The notes beneath the pieces are model-generated. The model worked only from the letters and a program-made list of their open reading frames with translations. It searched no databases and was not told where the DNA came from. A DNA stretch of 64,000 nt. It comes from Saturnia japonica (Eukaryota; Arthropoda; Insecta; Lepidoptera; Saturniidae). Location of the stretch: positions 12,400,001 through 12,464,000 of the forward strand of contig CM065309.1 in assembly GCA_033032175.1 (NCBI GenBank), read 5' to 3'. Below, in pieces: positions 50,151 to 60,702 of the stretch (position 1 is the first letter of the stretch; every line of letters begins with the position of its first letter). Made by a program: the position numbers and the translations under genes.

Positions 50151-51239
50151 GGTCGAGTTCTATAATGGAATGACGACGAGTCGCCAATCGGCTCGCCTTA
50201 TATACAATTTTTACATAATAGTTTCCTGTCTTACCTCCAAAATACCCTTATTTATTTTTACATACTTTTATTTACATTACATTTTAGAAACCGTTAAAAC
50301 CCCGTTATTTCTCTTAACATTTCTATATTATATAAAGTCGTGCGCCATGAAGTAATTGTGAGTCGGGGGTCGTTTTGCACAGCGACTTTTTGGCATAACT
50401 TGCCCATTCTTATATCTAGGAAATAAAGAACACTAAATAAACATATTTATTGCAAGCAATAACATTTGATAACTAAACTGGATAGCTTATCCTAAATAGA
50501 TCCTAAGGATACATGACAAAACTTAATATCTACATTCACCTTAGTTTTACGATATTTCTATCAATGTATTTAGTCGCGTGCCAAGTACTATTTGCGAGTA
50601 CAACTCTGCAGGGGTCCCGTTTCCTTTGGTCGTGTACACATGTAATCAAGTAATTTGTATTTGAATACTAGGCACTTAGTTACAGAATCAACAATTACAT
50701 TTATATCACACATTTTTTATTGTGTGTAAATAACTAATGATCTGCCAGCTTAAATGAAGCCAATACTAGTACGCTATGAAGTTTATCATAACAATTTGTT
50801 AAGAAAATAATGTACCTATAAAATCTGAGGAAGCAATTTTTATACATACCAACATAAGAATAATTTACATATATTTATTGCCAGGCTATTGGACCACGCT
50901 GAGACTTGACAGTGACGAGGGTAATCGGAGCGTCGAATTTCGTACATATTTGACAAGCCCTGCAAAGACTTAACGTAGAAATTGCAAAAAAGTTTTAAAT
51001 ACATTTTTTTAGGTATTTAATGTGTAACTGATGTTAATTAACAATCCAAACTCAAATGGTTACAAGACAAATATCACTCATATTCAATATCGTCATAATA
51101 CTATGAAAGTTATTACATAATTTGAAATATATATACGGGATAGTAATTTTTTTAAATCGAAAAGCTATAACGGTTTCGTCGTTGTATGTATGGATAGAAA
51201 ATTCGTTACTACAAACATGATGCGCCTCTACAGGAAAAC
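50151..51239. other. Intronic AT-rich DNA
   Basis: Between the LINE fragment and the SINE piece. Nothing recognised. Confidence 0.45.
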
Positions 51240-51415
51240 GATGGTGACGCACTGGTAGCGTTTTTGGATACCACTACTAACGATATAAGTTTGGTATCTC
51301 AAAATGAAGCTAAGCTTTCGTTAAAGGAAAATATTGTGATGAAGCCATAACATGGTGGTAGGGCAATTTCGAATCCTAGCCTAGTTATCAGCTATAGCAG
51401 ACAAATTATTAATTT
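51240..51415 (+). repeat. SINE fragment, same family as 37837-37995
   Basis: CACTGGTAGCGTTTTTGG, then TTAAAGGAAAATATTGTGAT and CCATAACATGGTGGTAGGGC, in the same order as the other copy. The match is imperfect, so it is an old insertion. Confidence 0.55.
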
Positions 51416-51499
51416 GTGTGAGACATAGATTCCAGCAACAACAATACGGGCTTTGAGTTTGAGAAGTTATTTTTTCAATTTACATAATACACATTACAT

Positions 51500-51680
51500 A
51501 GCTCGACTGGGTCGCTACAACCGTGCATATGGTGAAAAGTCGATAATAGTGATTCGGTTATGCGCGTCGTGTTTTGAAATTAGCCGATTAATATTCAGTT
51601 TCTATTTACGGAAGTTGCCTTGATAGCAATGACTACCGATGGATTGTTGTTCTTTCTGTAGTCACCAGAATTTTTAAATT
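51500..51680. repeat. Repeat family B copy
   Basis: GACTGGGTCGCTACAACCGT, GCATATGGTGAAAAGTCG, GTGATTCGGTTATGCG, GTCGTGTTTTGAAATTAGCC, TTCTATTTACGG. Same family as 13600-13830. Confidence 0.58.
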
Positions 51681-51805
51681 GAACTGTACTTATTATCAGG
51701 CACCAATCTTACGATTTGTGGTACAGAATGTGTATTTCTGAAAAATACAGTTTAAATATTTGATTGATGTAAGCGTTACTTTGCGTAAGTTCATCGTAAT
51801 TACTA

Positions 51806-52204
51806 TGACAAAACGGTTATTTCGTATTCTGCAAAAAAAAATATCTTTTATTATAAATTGTTGAGTTTAACCTGAAAAGGTTAAATCTGAAACTAATGGT
51901 GGAAAAGAAGAAAAATCAAAAAGATAAATTTTAGTTACTGAAACGATTAGAGATGCGGTCGAGCCCGAATACCAGAACGTTATTAACCTATAAAAAAAGT
52001 GTCAAACATGTTAAGCAAATTATAATAAACAAATACAAATAAAAACTATGTTGCAGGCCACATCTCTTTAATCGTTTCAGTTACCAACATTTCACTTCTT
52101 TTTTTTTTTTCCAGTATTAGTTTCAGATTTAACATTTTCAGGTTCAACTCAACAATTAGTAACAAATATTTTTGTGGCAGAAAGCCGAAATAACCGTTTT
52201 ATCA
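51806..52204. mobile_element. Inverted-repeat MITE, 399 bases, TA target duplication
   Basis: The ends are TGACAAAACGGTTATTTCG (left) and TGATAAAACGGTTATTTCG (right, reverse-complemented), flanked by TA at 51804-51805 and 52205-52206. The arms continue to match for about 150 bases (AATTGTTGAGTT, GTTAAATCTGAAACTAAT, ACTGAAACGATTA) around a central spacer near 51965-52065. The RNA would fold into a long imperfect hairpin. TA flanks suggest Tc1/mariner mobilisation. There is no coding frame. Confidence 0.85.
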
Positions 52205-52728
52205 TATCAGGCGGAAGTAGCAAAGAAAATTTGGTTATGTAATACAACTTAAATTAAAACAAATATCCTAAAAGATAAGAGCGTAAAATATAAGAATAAA
52301 CTAGTTTTTATTTACACCTCTATGCTTTTAAGGTACAGTTGTTAAGGTAACCTGTAAATTTACACCGCTTGACTTAACATAATAGCTATGACTTTATTTT
52401 GTAACCTTTTGCTTTTTGGCGCGTTCATAACAAAATGTTTTTTAATCTTATTTTGTGACATCCTATTGGTATTGTATTACGAGTTTATCCAAAATAACGC
52501 TGAATTTATTTAAAATATATAAATAACTTTAATGAAATCCAAAATAATGAATATAAACAAGGTAGGTAAATTGATAATTTAATAAATCCCCGACACATGT
52601 AACTTATTCATTGGGACCATTCCAATAAGTCCAATCACGATAACTCTACAGTACCTAAGTTGGTGAGGAGTTAGATATCCTACGGATGCCAGATGACGCT
52701 GCAGCATTAGGTCAAGATTTTCTAATAT

Positions 52729-53895
52729 TGTTAGCGACGCATAGGCCTAAGCGTAATGATACGAAAATAGCAATTGTAAATATAAGTTGTAGGGATGAAT
52801 CATTTGTACGAACAATCAATAATTTAATGTTTCTAATGCTTTGAATATGTTACTATAACGTGTAGGTATATAAGAACAGTATATAAGTTATGAAAATGTT
52901 TGTAATTCAATAGAAATAATCACTTACAAGTACTAAAATCATATATCGTCGATAATTCATATTATTTAGAAGTTGTATGTAATGTTTTGTGTTATATAGG
53001 TAAATTGGCCTTCTCTATATGTTTTATAATGTTTGTAACATCAAATAGTGTGTAAATAACGAGTTTCAAGCTGTTTTAAAGTTGCAATGTTTAACGCTTT
53101 GTATCTACCATGTTTATTGACCTATAATGTTAAAGTTAGTGTTTTTGGATAGGTATTTGTGTCTACATTAATGTGAAATAGTTTTTATAGTAATTGAATA
53201 ATTGTAATTAGAGATATTAACGATTTATTGTATTCTGCATACAAGTAATAATAATAATAGATAGAGACAGCGATAGTGCAACCACGGCGCATTACCGCGG
53301 TTACCGGACCACACCCAAGTTTGGTAATGAGCAGTACGGATAGAGACGCCATCGTCCGTCTCGTTCTCCGGCAAACAATATAAAAGGCGCACTACTGGGG
53401 CCAACGGGCACACACGTGTGCCACAAGCTGAAGAATCAAGACTCAAGACTCAAGAAACTGGAAGAAACAGTACCCAGAAGATAGTACCAACAAATTGTAT
53501 TGTGTCTTGAAGAATATAGCAAATTTTATTGTGGTGCCTGTGTGTCATTTTGCATCTTCACTAAGTGTTCAACCCGCCAGCGACCTAGTCCATACCGCTC
53601 CGTGCTACGTCATCGCCGCGCCTACCAGCAGGCACCTCACTGCGTGTGTACCTTAATGTTTCGCCCTCTTCACGCCTAGTAGCTTCGGGTGTGAGCAGGG
53701 TCGGTCGCACGTAGTGAGAGGGGCTCGCACGCACTGGTTTCCAGACAGCTGGTTACCGTAGCGTGTTATCCGCCGTCGGTTATATAGAGTACGAGGGAAT
53801 CGTTTCCGTCGCGTTCGCGCCCTCGGTGCGCGATCCCGCTCTGTATAGATTGACGTAGCTCATTTGTATAAGGGCATACGCACGCGATCTTTTTA
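52729..53895 (+). repeat. 5' LTR of the BEL/Pao element
   Basis: Begins TGTTAGCGACG and ends CTTTTTA. It matches the 3' LTR throughout apart from scattered substitutions and small indels. A TATAAAAGG box at 53379-53387 is conserved in the other LTR (60181) and probably marks the promoter. The end was fixed by loss of similarity and by the AATAT target duplication; it lacks the usual terminal CA. Confidence 0.93.
53379..53387 (+). promoter_or_regulatory. LTR TATA box
   Basis: TATAAAAGG inside the 5' LTR, kept in the 3' LTR despite differences nearby. It is followed by GC-rich sequence, as is usual for retrotransposon core promoters. Confidence 0.6.
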
Positions 53896-53899
53896 GTTT

Positions 53900-53917
53900 T
53901 GGTCCTTCGAATAGCCG
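53900..53917 (+). other. Candidate primer binding site
   Basis: TGGTCCTTCGAATAGCC begins four bases after the 5' LTR. TGG pairs with a tRNA 3' CCA, and the position is right. I could not match the remainder to one tRNA with certainty. Confidence 0.55.
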
Positions 53918-53941
53918 GATTGGGTCCAGTGAACAGTGAAA

Positions 53942-55509
53942 ATGCCTACAGTACGGTCGCCTACGTCGAGTCGCAAGGGCGACAGTGAAGAAACTACGAC
54001 CACAGATTGGTCGTTGAACACACCGACAGAGACGAGTTCGGCTACCGCCACGTCCGCCACCACCAAGAAGACAGTACCTTCGACTTGTGCGGATCCGCAC
54101 ACGCGCTGCGACCGCCGCCACCGTGTCGCAAGACACGAGAACACCAGCACCCAGGAACATTGGAGAGAGCGAAGAGGCCCCACCGTGCGTTCCTACAGTG
54201 CCCGCAGCAAAGGCAACCAGGGACATTGGAGGGAGAACAGCCCCACCGTGAGTTCCTGCGGCACAGCGCGCCAGATCGGTGAAGTCAAGGTCAGTGAGAT
54301 CGTCAAAATCGCGTATGGCGGAACTAGAGGCGAGGAAAAAATTGGAAATAGCCAAGTCAGCTGCCGCGCTGGCCGAGATTGAACTGGAAATGGTCCAGTG
54401 TCAATCTGAAGAGGAGATCGATGACGAAGACATCGAACGCGAAGTGCAATCCACACATATCGAGCAGTGGATAAACCAAAGTGCAACCATCATGGAGAAA
54501 CAGGAGTGCGAAAAAACACAGGAGTCATATGTCAAGGTAAGTGACATTGAGAAAATTGCCGATAAAATGGTCACCGCTGTGCAAGCCTCAACACGAGCCG
54601 TCGTACCAGCCGCACCGTCGAAGTATGCCGATCTGCCTAGCTTCAATGGAGCATCGGAAGACTGGTTACCGTTCCTGAGAACATATCGGGATTCTGTCGC
54701 ACAATTTAGCGACACGCAGAATATGGCTCGTCTGAGGCACTCCATACACGGCACTGCAAAAGAGAGTGTGCGACAAATGTTGTTCACAGCCCATGATCCG
54801 GAAGAAGTCATCGCAACATTGGAGAGGAGGTACGGGAATCCGGAACGTCTCGTCCTGGCCGAATTAGCCGCCATAGAGAAGTTGCCTCACATAGGGGAAT
54901 CTTGTGACGAGATATGCGCGTTCGCCAGTCGAGTTAGCAACGCCGTCGCCACAATAAGCGCTCTACGGAAGCCGGAGTACCTCTGCTCACCGCCAGGTAA
55001 GTCGAGACATTGTTCAGAAATTATCACCATCGTTACGGATCAGGTGGTTCGATTATGTCAAGGCGCACACAGAAGATCCAGTGCTAGTGAACTTGAGAAA
55101 ATTCCTTGAAAACGAAGCGGACCTGTGGGCAACGTTCGCGCCAGTAGAAGCACCTGCAAAACGGTTCAACCGGCGTGTGCACACCGCGCGAACCGAAGAG
55201 AACAGAGACAAACAAACAATATCCAGTGGAAAGAAATATTGTGTAAATTGTGAAAGTCGCGATCACTGGATAACTGAATGCAAACAGTTTCGAGAGGCAA
55301 CCACCGAAGACAGGTGGGCAATTGTGAAAAATAAAAAATTGTGTTTTATGTGTTTGCGTCAAAAACATTCGAAGAACAGTTGCAAGGGGCCGTCTTGCCG
55401 TAAGTGTGGACGGCAACATCACATAATGTTACACGCAATTCGTCAAGCGGCACAAGCGCCGCCAGAGAAGCCCGCGCCGCGACCGCAACCGCAACCACAG
55501 ATACAATAG
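53942..55509 (+). pseudogene. gag: BEL/Pao gag, broken by frame changes
   Basis: ATG at 53942, 46 bases after the 5' LTR, starts a Ser/Thr/Arg-rich stretch. The frame then shifts near 54280 to one containing RMAELEARKKLEIAKSA, a typical BEL gag coiled coil, followed by a capsid-like part (YADLPSFNG, W-L-P-F). A second shift near 55000-55080 leads to the nucleocapsid region. There three Cys/His knuckles lie at about 55240-55281 (C-x2-C-x4-H-x4-C), 55342-55383 (same spacing) and 55396-55434 (C-x2-C-x3-H-x4-H). It ends at TAG 55507-55509, but the same frame continues into the protease. Known role: the Gag shell of the virus-like particle. A small tandem duplication is visible at 54149-54201 and 54218-54266. 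Confidence 0.85.
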
Positions 55510-56975
55510 GGTGAAAATGAAGAGGCCACTATCAAAACTCTGTACGCCGCCGCGGACAGGAAAGAGGTCTACCTCAAAATGATACGGGTAGATGTGTTCG
55601 GACCGGCCGGCTCCGCTCGTGTGCTCGCGCTACTTGATGAGGGGTCAACCGTGTCACTGCTGGACAACGCCGTGGCTCAAGAGATCGGAGCCTCGGGCAA
55701 AGAAGACCTGCTCATCCTCGAGACCGTCGGGGGAAAGCTCATTGAGAGAAAGGACTCTCAAATAGTCGGCATCAAAATTAGAGGAGCTCACCGGCGGGAC
55801 AAGCGCCTATTGAAAGGAGTCCGAACCATAACCAACCTAAAGTTGTCGCCGCAACATGTGAGTATGGAAACTATAAACAAATGTACGCATCTGAAGAACA
55901 GAAGCGAGCTCGTCTACAGCAAAGAGAGGCCGGCTCTACTCATCGAGCAAGACAACTGGGAGATGATTGTATCGAGAAAATCATCATGGGGAAGCCGAAC
56001 CAACCAGTTGCTTCTCTCACCATTCTGGGATGGGTGCTACACGGTTGCTGCTCTACGAGTGACTCTACGCCGGTGAAATTTGTCAACCACGTAAACAACG
56101 TGAGTGAAGAGGCCGAAATAGAAAAGTTAATCAAGAGCCACTTCGAACTAAAGTCCATCGGAGTGCAGCAGCGCCGCCCCACCAACGATGCCGACGGGAG
56201 AGCCCTCGAGATCCTCCACAACACCATGAAGAGGCGACCCGACGGAAGGTTCGAGTCAGGTCTCTTGTGGAAGAGCGATGAGGAGACCTTGCCGAACAAT
56301 TACGCAATGGCTCGTCATCGTCTGAACGGCATAGAAAAGAAGCTCGAAAAAGATGCCGCACTGAAAGGGGAATACACAAAACAAATACAGAACCTACTCG
56401 ACATCGGCCGAAGCCACATCGGGAAGGACATTCTATTTGCCGCACTTTGCCGTGGTGCACCCGCAGAAAAGAAAAACCCGCATCGTATTTGACGCCGCAG
56501 CCAAATACGACGGCAAGTGTTTAAACGACGCGCTGCTCCCGGGACCCGACCTACTGCAGTCGCTGTTTGGAGTCCTGTTGCGATTCGGCAGGAGCCGGTC
56601 GCAGTGGTCGCCGATATTAGAGAAATGTTCCTGCAGATCCGCGTGCGAGAAGAGGATCGCGACAGCCTGCGATTCCTATGGCGAGGAGATGACCGGTCAT
56701 CGAAGCCGACCGAATACCGAATGACGTCGGTAATCTTCGGTGCCGCGTCGTCACCAGCTACCGCCATCTACGTCAAAAACCGGAATGCAGAGGACTTCAA
56801 AGCGACACACCCGGAAGCGGCCCAAGCGATCGTCCGAAACCACTACATGGATGACGACCTGCAGAGCTTCACATCAAGCACGCAAGCTATAGAATCGCGA
56901 AGGCGGTCCAAGCGATCCATAGGAAGGCGGGATTCGAACTGCGGCAATGGGCGAGCAACGACGCGCAGCTACTGA
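55510..56975 (+). pseudogene. pol: BEL/Pao protease and reverse transcriptase, broken by frame changes
   Basis: Directly after an in-frame TAG, the same frame gives an aspartic protease with LLDEGSTVSLLD (active-site Asp at about 55636). BEL elements typically have D-E-G or D-S-G here. The frame changes near 55960, 56430, 56550 and 56890. Reverse transcriptase blocks are spread across these frames: [44 protein letters not shown] and NHYMDDDLQSF (YMDD at 56844-56855, both catalytic Asp present). Known role: polyprotein cleavage and reverse transcription in the particle. With these breaks the copy cannot make a full polymerase. Mixed +1 and -1 shifts suggest random indels or assembly errors rather than programmed shifting. 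Confidence 0.87.
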
Positions 56976-59545
56976 ACGACCTGGCAGAAAATGAAACATC
57001 CCCACAAGAGATTCACATAGGCGACAACGAAGAGAAAACGCTCGGACTACGTTGGCTAGTCGGAGAAGATTGTTTGGCGTTCAATAGTAACCTAAGAAAC
57101 ACACCGAGTGACGTCATACAAAACCAGAGAGCGCCGACTAAAGGCAAAGTCACTAGCGCGGTGATGTCCACATTCGACCCGCTAGGACTGGTCGCGCCTA
57201 TTCTTATACAGGGAAAACGGTTAATACAAACCCTGTGGAGAACCGGAACTGACTGGGATGAGAGCATCGGGGAAGAGGCTCATCGCCAATGGCGCGATTA
57301 CATCAACAGTTTGTCCGCGCTACGAGATATGAAAATTCCACGTTGTCTGACGCCGTCCATGGGAGCGGGGCAACTGCACACCTTTGTGGACGCCAGCGAA
57401 ACGGCCTATGCAGCGGCATGTTACTGGAGATCGATCGCAAACGGGGTATGTGTCACATTGATTGCGGGGAAAGCTAGAGTGGCACCGGTCAAACCCGTGA
57501 CAATACCCAGGCTAGAATTACAGGCTGCACTGCTGGGAGCGAGGCTGGCCAACACGATCACTGAAGAACTGGAACTGAAAACCACGGACAAATTCTACTG
57601 GTCAGACTCGAGCACAGTACTGCAGTGGATGAAAGCCGATCCGCGCCGCTTCAAACCGTTCGTGGCCCACAGGTTGGCAGCCATCGAAGAGATTTCGAAG
57701 CTACACGAGTGGAGGTGGGTGCCGACCCGCGAAAACCCGGCGGACATAGCCACCCGGGGAGTGCCAAATAGGTTCAGGGAAGATTCCAAATGGTTCGTCG
57801 GTCCAGATTTTCTTCGTCGGCCAGACACGGATTGGCCACAGAAACACTTGGGAAAGTGCGAGCAAGTGTCGGACGAAGACAAAAAGTCTGCGACTGTACT
57901 TACCGCGCGCGCAAGGAATGAACACACACTACCGAGTCCGGAACGATTTTCAAGTTGGATAAAACTATTGCGAACCGTGGCGAGAATATTCCAATTTACA
58001 GAACTGTCTAAAAATGGTCGCGTCGTGAACGTCGCGCGCGATAGCGATTGGAAGCCACACAAGAAAAAGGAAATCCGGAAAACCATTCGAACAAGACAGG
58101 CGCAAGGAAGTACAACAAAGTTTATACCAATACCCGATCAGTGTTTGCAGCGGGCCGACCTAGCCCTACTACACCACAGTCAACTGGATTCATTCGGGGA
58201 CGAGATGGAGTGTTTACGGAAAAACTTACCCATCAAGACAGGTAGCAAACTAAGTAAAATAGACGTCCAGCTCGACGAACACGGCATCATTCGGTTGCGA
58301 GACAGAACACGGAAGATGAACATGAGTAGCAGAAACTTAGCGGTCCTAGACGGGAAACATAAAATCGCTCGCCTACTCATCGATCGTTATCATCGAAAAT
58401 TCTGCCACGCCAATCATGCGACCGTCGTGAACGAGCTGCGTCAATCGTACTGGATTCTAGGACTACGGAATTCTGTGAAGAAAGTGCTACACGAGTGTCA
58501 ATGGTGCCGCATCAGGAAAGAGAAGCCGCAATTGCCGCCAACCGGAGATCTACCCGCCGAACGGTTACAACACGGAGCGCATCCGTTTACGTGCACCGCG
58601 GTCGATTATTTCGGCCCTATGCACGTTACCATCGGCCGGCGAAGAGAGAAGCGATGGGGAGCCCTCTTCACCTGTTTGACGACGCGCGCGATACACCTTG
58701 AATTAGTGCCATCATTAAGTACCAGCTCCATGGTCATGGCGCTACGTCGCATGTCTGCCCGGCGAGGGAACCCGCGGGTAATGTATAGTGATAATGGCAC
58801 AAACTTCATTGGTGCAGATTGCGAGCTGCGTGACGAAATGTCGAGGTTGAAGAAATCCGAGCTGGCTGAAGCGGCAAGTCATGAAGGCATCACCTGGAAG
58901 TTCATACCACCCGGCGCGCCACACATGGGAGGCGCCTGGGAACGAATGGTGCGAACCGTCAAAACAGCCCTCTCCGCGATCCTGAACGAGAGAAGCCCGC
59001 CAGAAGAAGTGCTACACACCCTGCTCACGGAAGTGGAGCACACCGTCAATTCACGCACGCTCACTCACCTGAGCGCTAGCCCGGAAGATGAGGAAGCTTT
59101 AACCCCTAACCACTTCCTTATAGGTCGTTCCTGTGGTTCATCGGTCGTCGGAAGCTTCGACGAACACGCACTCATCGGCCGGGCCGACTGGAAAACATCG
59201 CAACGTCTGGCGGACCACTTCTGGAGGAGGTGGCTGCGCGAGTATCTGCCAACGCTCATGCCACGGAAGATCAGCGGAAGAGAGGCTCCACAACCACAAC
59301 GGGGCGATATAGTTATCATCGCCGATGCTTCCCTACCACGCAACACCTGGCCGCGAGGAGAAGTTGTCGCCAGCTACCCCGGCCCAGATGGCAGGACACG
59401 TGTGGCGGACGTCCGGACCTCGAGAGGAGGTGTGCTAAGGCGTCCCACGTCGAGACTCGTCGTCATCGTGCCTGCAACGTCGCGACCTCAATTTGGAGTG
59501 CACGACGGAGCGTACACTGGGGGGGAGACTGTTAGCGACGCATAG
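56894..59545 (+). CDS. pol: BEL/Pao RNase H, integrase and C-terminal domain (open frame)
   Basis: One frame is open from about 56894 to TAG 59545. In order: the end of the RT (connection); RNase H with TFVDAS, LELQAALLGARL, YWSDSS and NPADIATRG; the integrase zinc-binding region (H-x-x-x-x-C-H...C-x2-C near 58390-58510); the integrase core with Asp at 58604 (VDYFGP), Asp at 58790 (YSDNGT) and Glu at 58940 (AWERM), spaced D-61-D-49-E; and a DUF5641-like tail (LTPNHFLIGR, DHFWRRWLREYL). All catalytic residues are present. No start codon is expected, since this is normally part of a gag-pol polyprotein. The stop lies inside the 3' LTR. It is striking that this half is intact while the first half is not. 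Confidence 0.93.
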   Translation: MAKAVQAIHRKAGFELRQWASNDAQLLNDLAENETSPQEIHIGDNEEKTLGLRWLVGEDCLAFNSNLRNTPSDVIQNQRAPTKGKVTSAVMSTFDPLGLVAPILIQGKRLIQTLWRTGTDWDESIGEEAHRQWRDYINSLSALRDMKIPRCLTPSMGAGQLHTFVDASETAYAAACYWRSIANGVCVTLIAGKARVAPVKPVTIPRLELQAALLGARLANTITEELELKTTDKFYWSDSSTVLQWMKADPRRFKPFVAHRLAAIEEISKLHEWRWVPTRENPADIATRGVPNRFREDSKWFVGPDFLRRPDTDWPQKHLGKCEQVSDEDKKSATVLTARARNEHTLPSPERFSSWIKLLRTVARIFQFTELSKNGRVVNVARDSDWKPHKKKEIRKTIRTRQAQGSTTKFIPIPDQCLQRADLALLHHSQLDSFGDEMECLRKNLPIKTGSKLSKIDVQLDEHGIIRLRDRTRKMNMSSRNLAVLDGKHKIARLLIDRYHRKFCHANHATVVNELRQSYWILGLRNSVKKVLHECQWCRIRKEKPQLPPTGDLPAERLQHGAHPFTCTAVDYFGPMHVTIGRRREKRWGALFTCLTTRAIHLELVPSLSTSSMVMALRRMSARRGNPRVMYSDNGTNFIGADCELRDEMSRLKKSELAEAASHEGITWKFIPPGAPHMGGAWERMVRTVKTALSAILNERSPPEEVLHTLLTEVEHTVNSRTLTHLSASPEDEEALTPNHFLIGRSCGSSVVGSFDEHALIGRADWKTSQRLADHFWRRWLREYLPTLMPRKISGREAPQPQRGDIVIIADASLPRNTWPRGEVVASYPGPDGRTRVADVRTSRGGVLRRPTSRLVVIVPATSRPQFGVHDGAYTGGETVSDA
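59518..59529 (+). other. Polypurine tract
   Basis: A run of G residues followed by AGAC immediately before the 3' LTR. This is the expected primer for plus-strand synthesis. Confidence 0.8.
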
Positions 59546-60697
59546 GCCTAAGCGTAATGATACGAAAATAGCAATTGTAAATATAAGTTGTAGGGATGAA
59601 TCATTTGTACGAACAATCAATAATTTAATGTTTCTAATGCTTTGAATATGTTACTATAGCGTGTAGGTATATAAGAACAGTATATAAGTTATGAAAATGT
59701 TTGTAATTCAATAGAAATAATCACTTACAAGTACTAAAATCAAATATCGTCGATAATTCATATTATATAGAAGTTGTATGTAATGTTTTGTGTTATATAG
59801 GTAAATTGGCCTTCTCTATATGTTTTATAATGATTGTAACATCAAATAGTGTGTAAATAACGAGTTTCAAGCTGTTTTAAAGTTGCAATGTTTAACGCTT
59901 TGTATCTACCATGTTTAATTGACCTATAATGTTAAAGTTAGTGTTTTTGGATAGGTATTTGTGTCTACATTAATGTGAAATAGTTTTTATAGTAATTGAA
60001 TAATTGTAATTAGAGATATTAACGATTTATTATATTCTGCATACAAGTAATAATAATAATAGATAGAGACAGCGATAGTGCAACCACGGCGCATTACCGC
60101 GGTTACCGGACCACACCCAAGTTTGGTAATGAGCAGTACAAATAGAGACGCCATCGTCCGTCTCGCTCTCCGGCAAACCATATAAAAGGCGCACTACTGG
60201 GGCCAACGAGCACACACGGGTGCCACAAGCTGAAGAATCAAAACTCAAGACTCAAGAAACTGGAAGAAACAGTACCCAGAAGATAGTACCTATAAATTGT
60301 ATTGTGTCTTGAAGAATACAGCAAATTTTATTGTGGTGCCTGTGTGTCATTTTGCATCTTCACTAAGTGTTCAACCCGCCAGCAACCCAGTCCATTCCGC
60401 TTCGTGCTACGTCATCGCCGCGCCTACCAGCAGGCACCTCACTGCGTGTGTACCTTAATGTTTCGCCCTCTTCACGCCTAGTAGTTTCGGGTGTGAGCAG
60501 GGTCGGTCGCACGTAGTGAGAGGGGCTCGCACGCACTGGTTTCCAGACAGCTGGTTACCGTAGCGTGTTATCCGCCGTCGGTTATACAGAGTACGAGGGA
60601 ATTGTTTCCGTCGCGTTCGCGCCCTCGGTGCGCGGTCCCGCTCTGTATAGATTGACGTAGCACATTTGTATAAGGGCATACGCACGCGCCCTTTTTA
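59530..60697 (+). repeat. 3' LTR of the BEL/Pao element
   Basis: Starts TGTTAGCGACG directly after a purine tract and ends CTTTTTA before AATAT. The pol stop codon (59543-59545) lies just inside it. Its core promoter copy TATAAAAGG is intact at 60181, so it could in principle start transcription into the receptor intron in the sense direction. Confidence 0.93.
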
Positions 60698-60702
60698 AAT
60701 AT

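Larger units (their letters stand above)
52729..60697 (+). mobile_element. BEL/Pao-type LTR retrotransposon, full length, coding region damaged
   Basis: Two near-identical long terminal repeats (52729-53895 and 59530-60697) bracket a gag-pol region. A five-base AATAT duplication lies outside each end (52724-52728 and 60698-60702). Internal order is gag with zinc knuckles, aspartic protease, reverse transcriptase with YMDD, RNase H, integrase and a C-terminal domain, which is the BEL/Pao order. By eye the LTRs differ at roughly 28 of about 1168 positions, so the insertion is fairly young. Gag and the first half of pol carry several frame changes, yet RNase H-integrase is intact. The element lies in sense orientation inside an intron of Nmdar2. 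No envelope-like gene is seen. Confidence 0.96.

Noticed and set aside
53780..54874. Long minus-strand frames opposite the BEL/Pao gag
   Set aside because: They mirror gag and LTR coding bias; the plus strand holds recognisable gag motifs.
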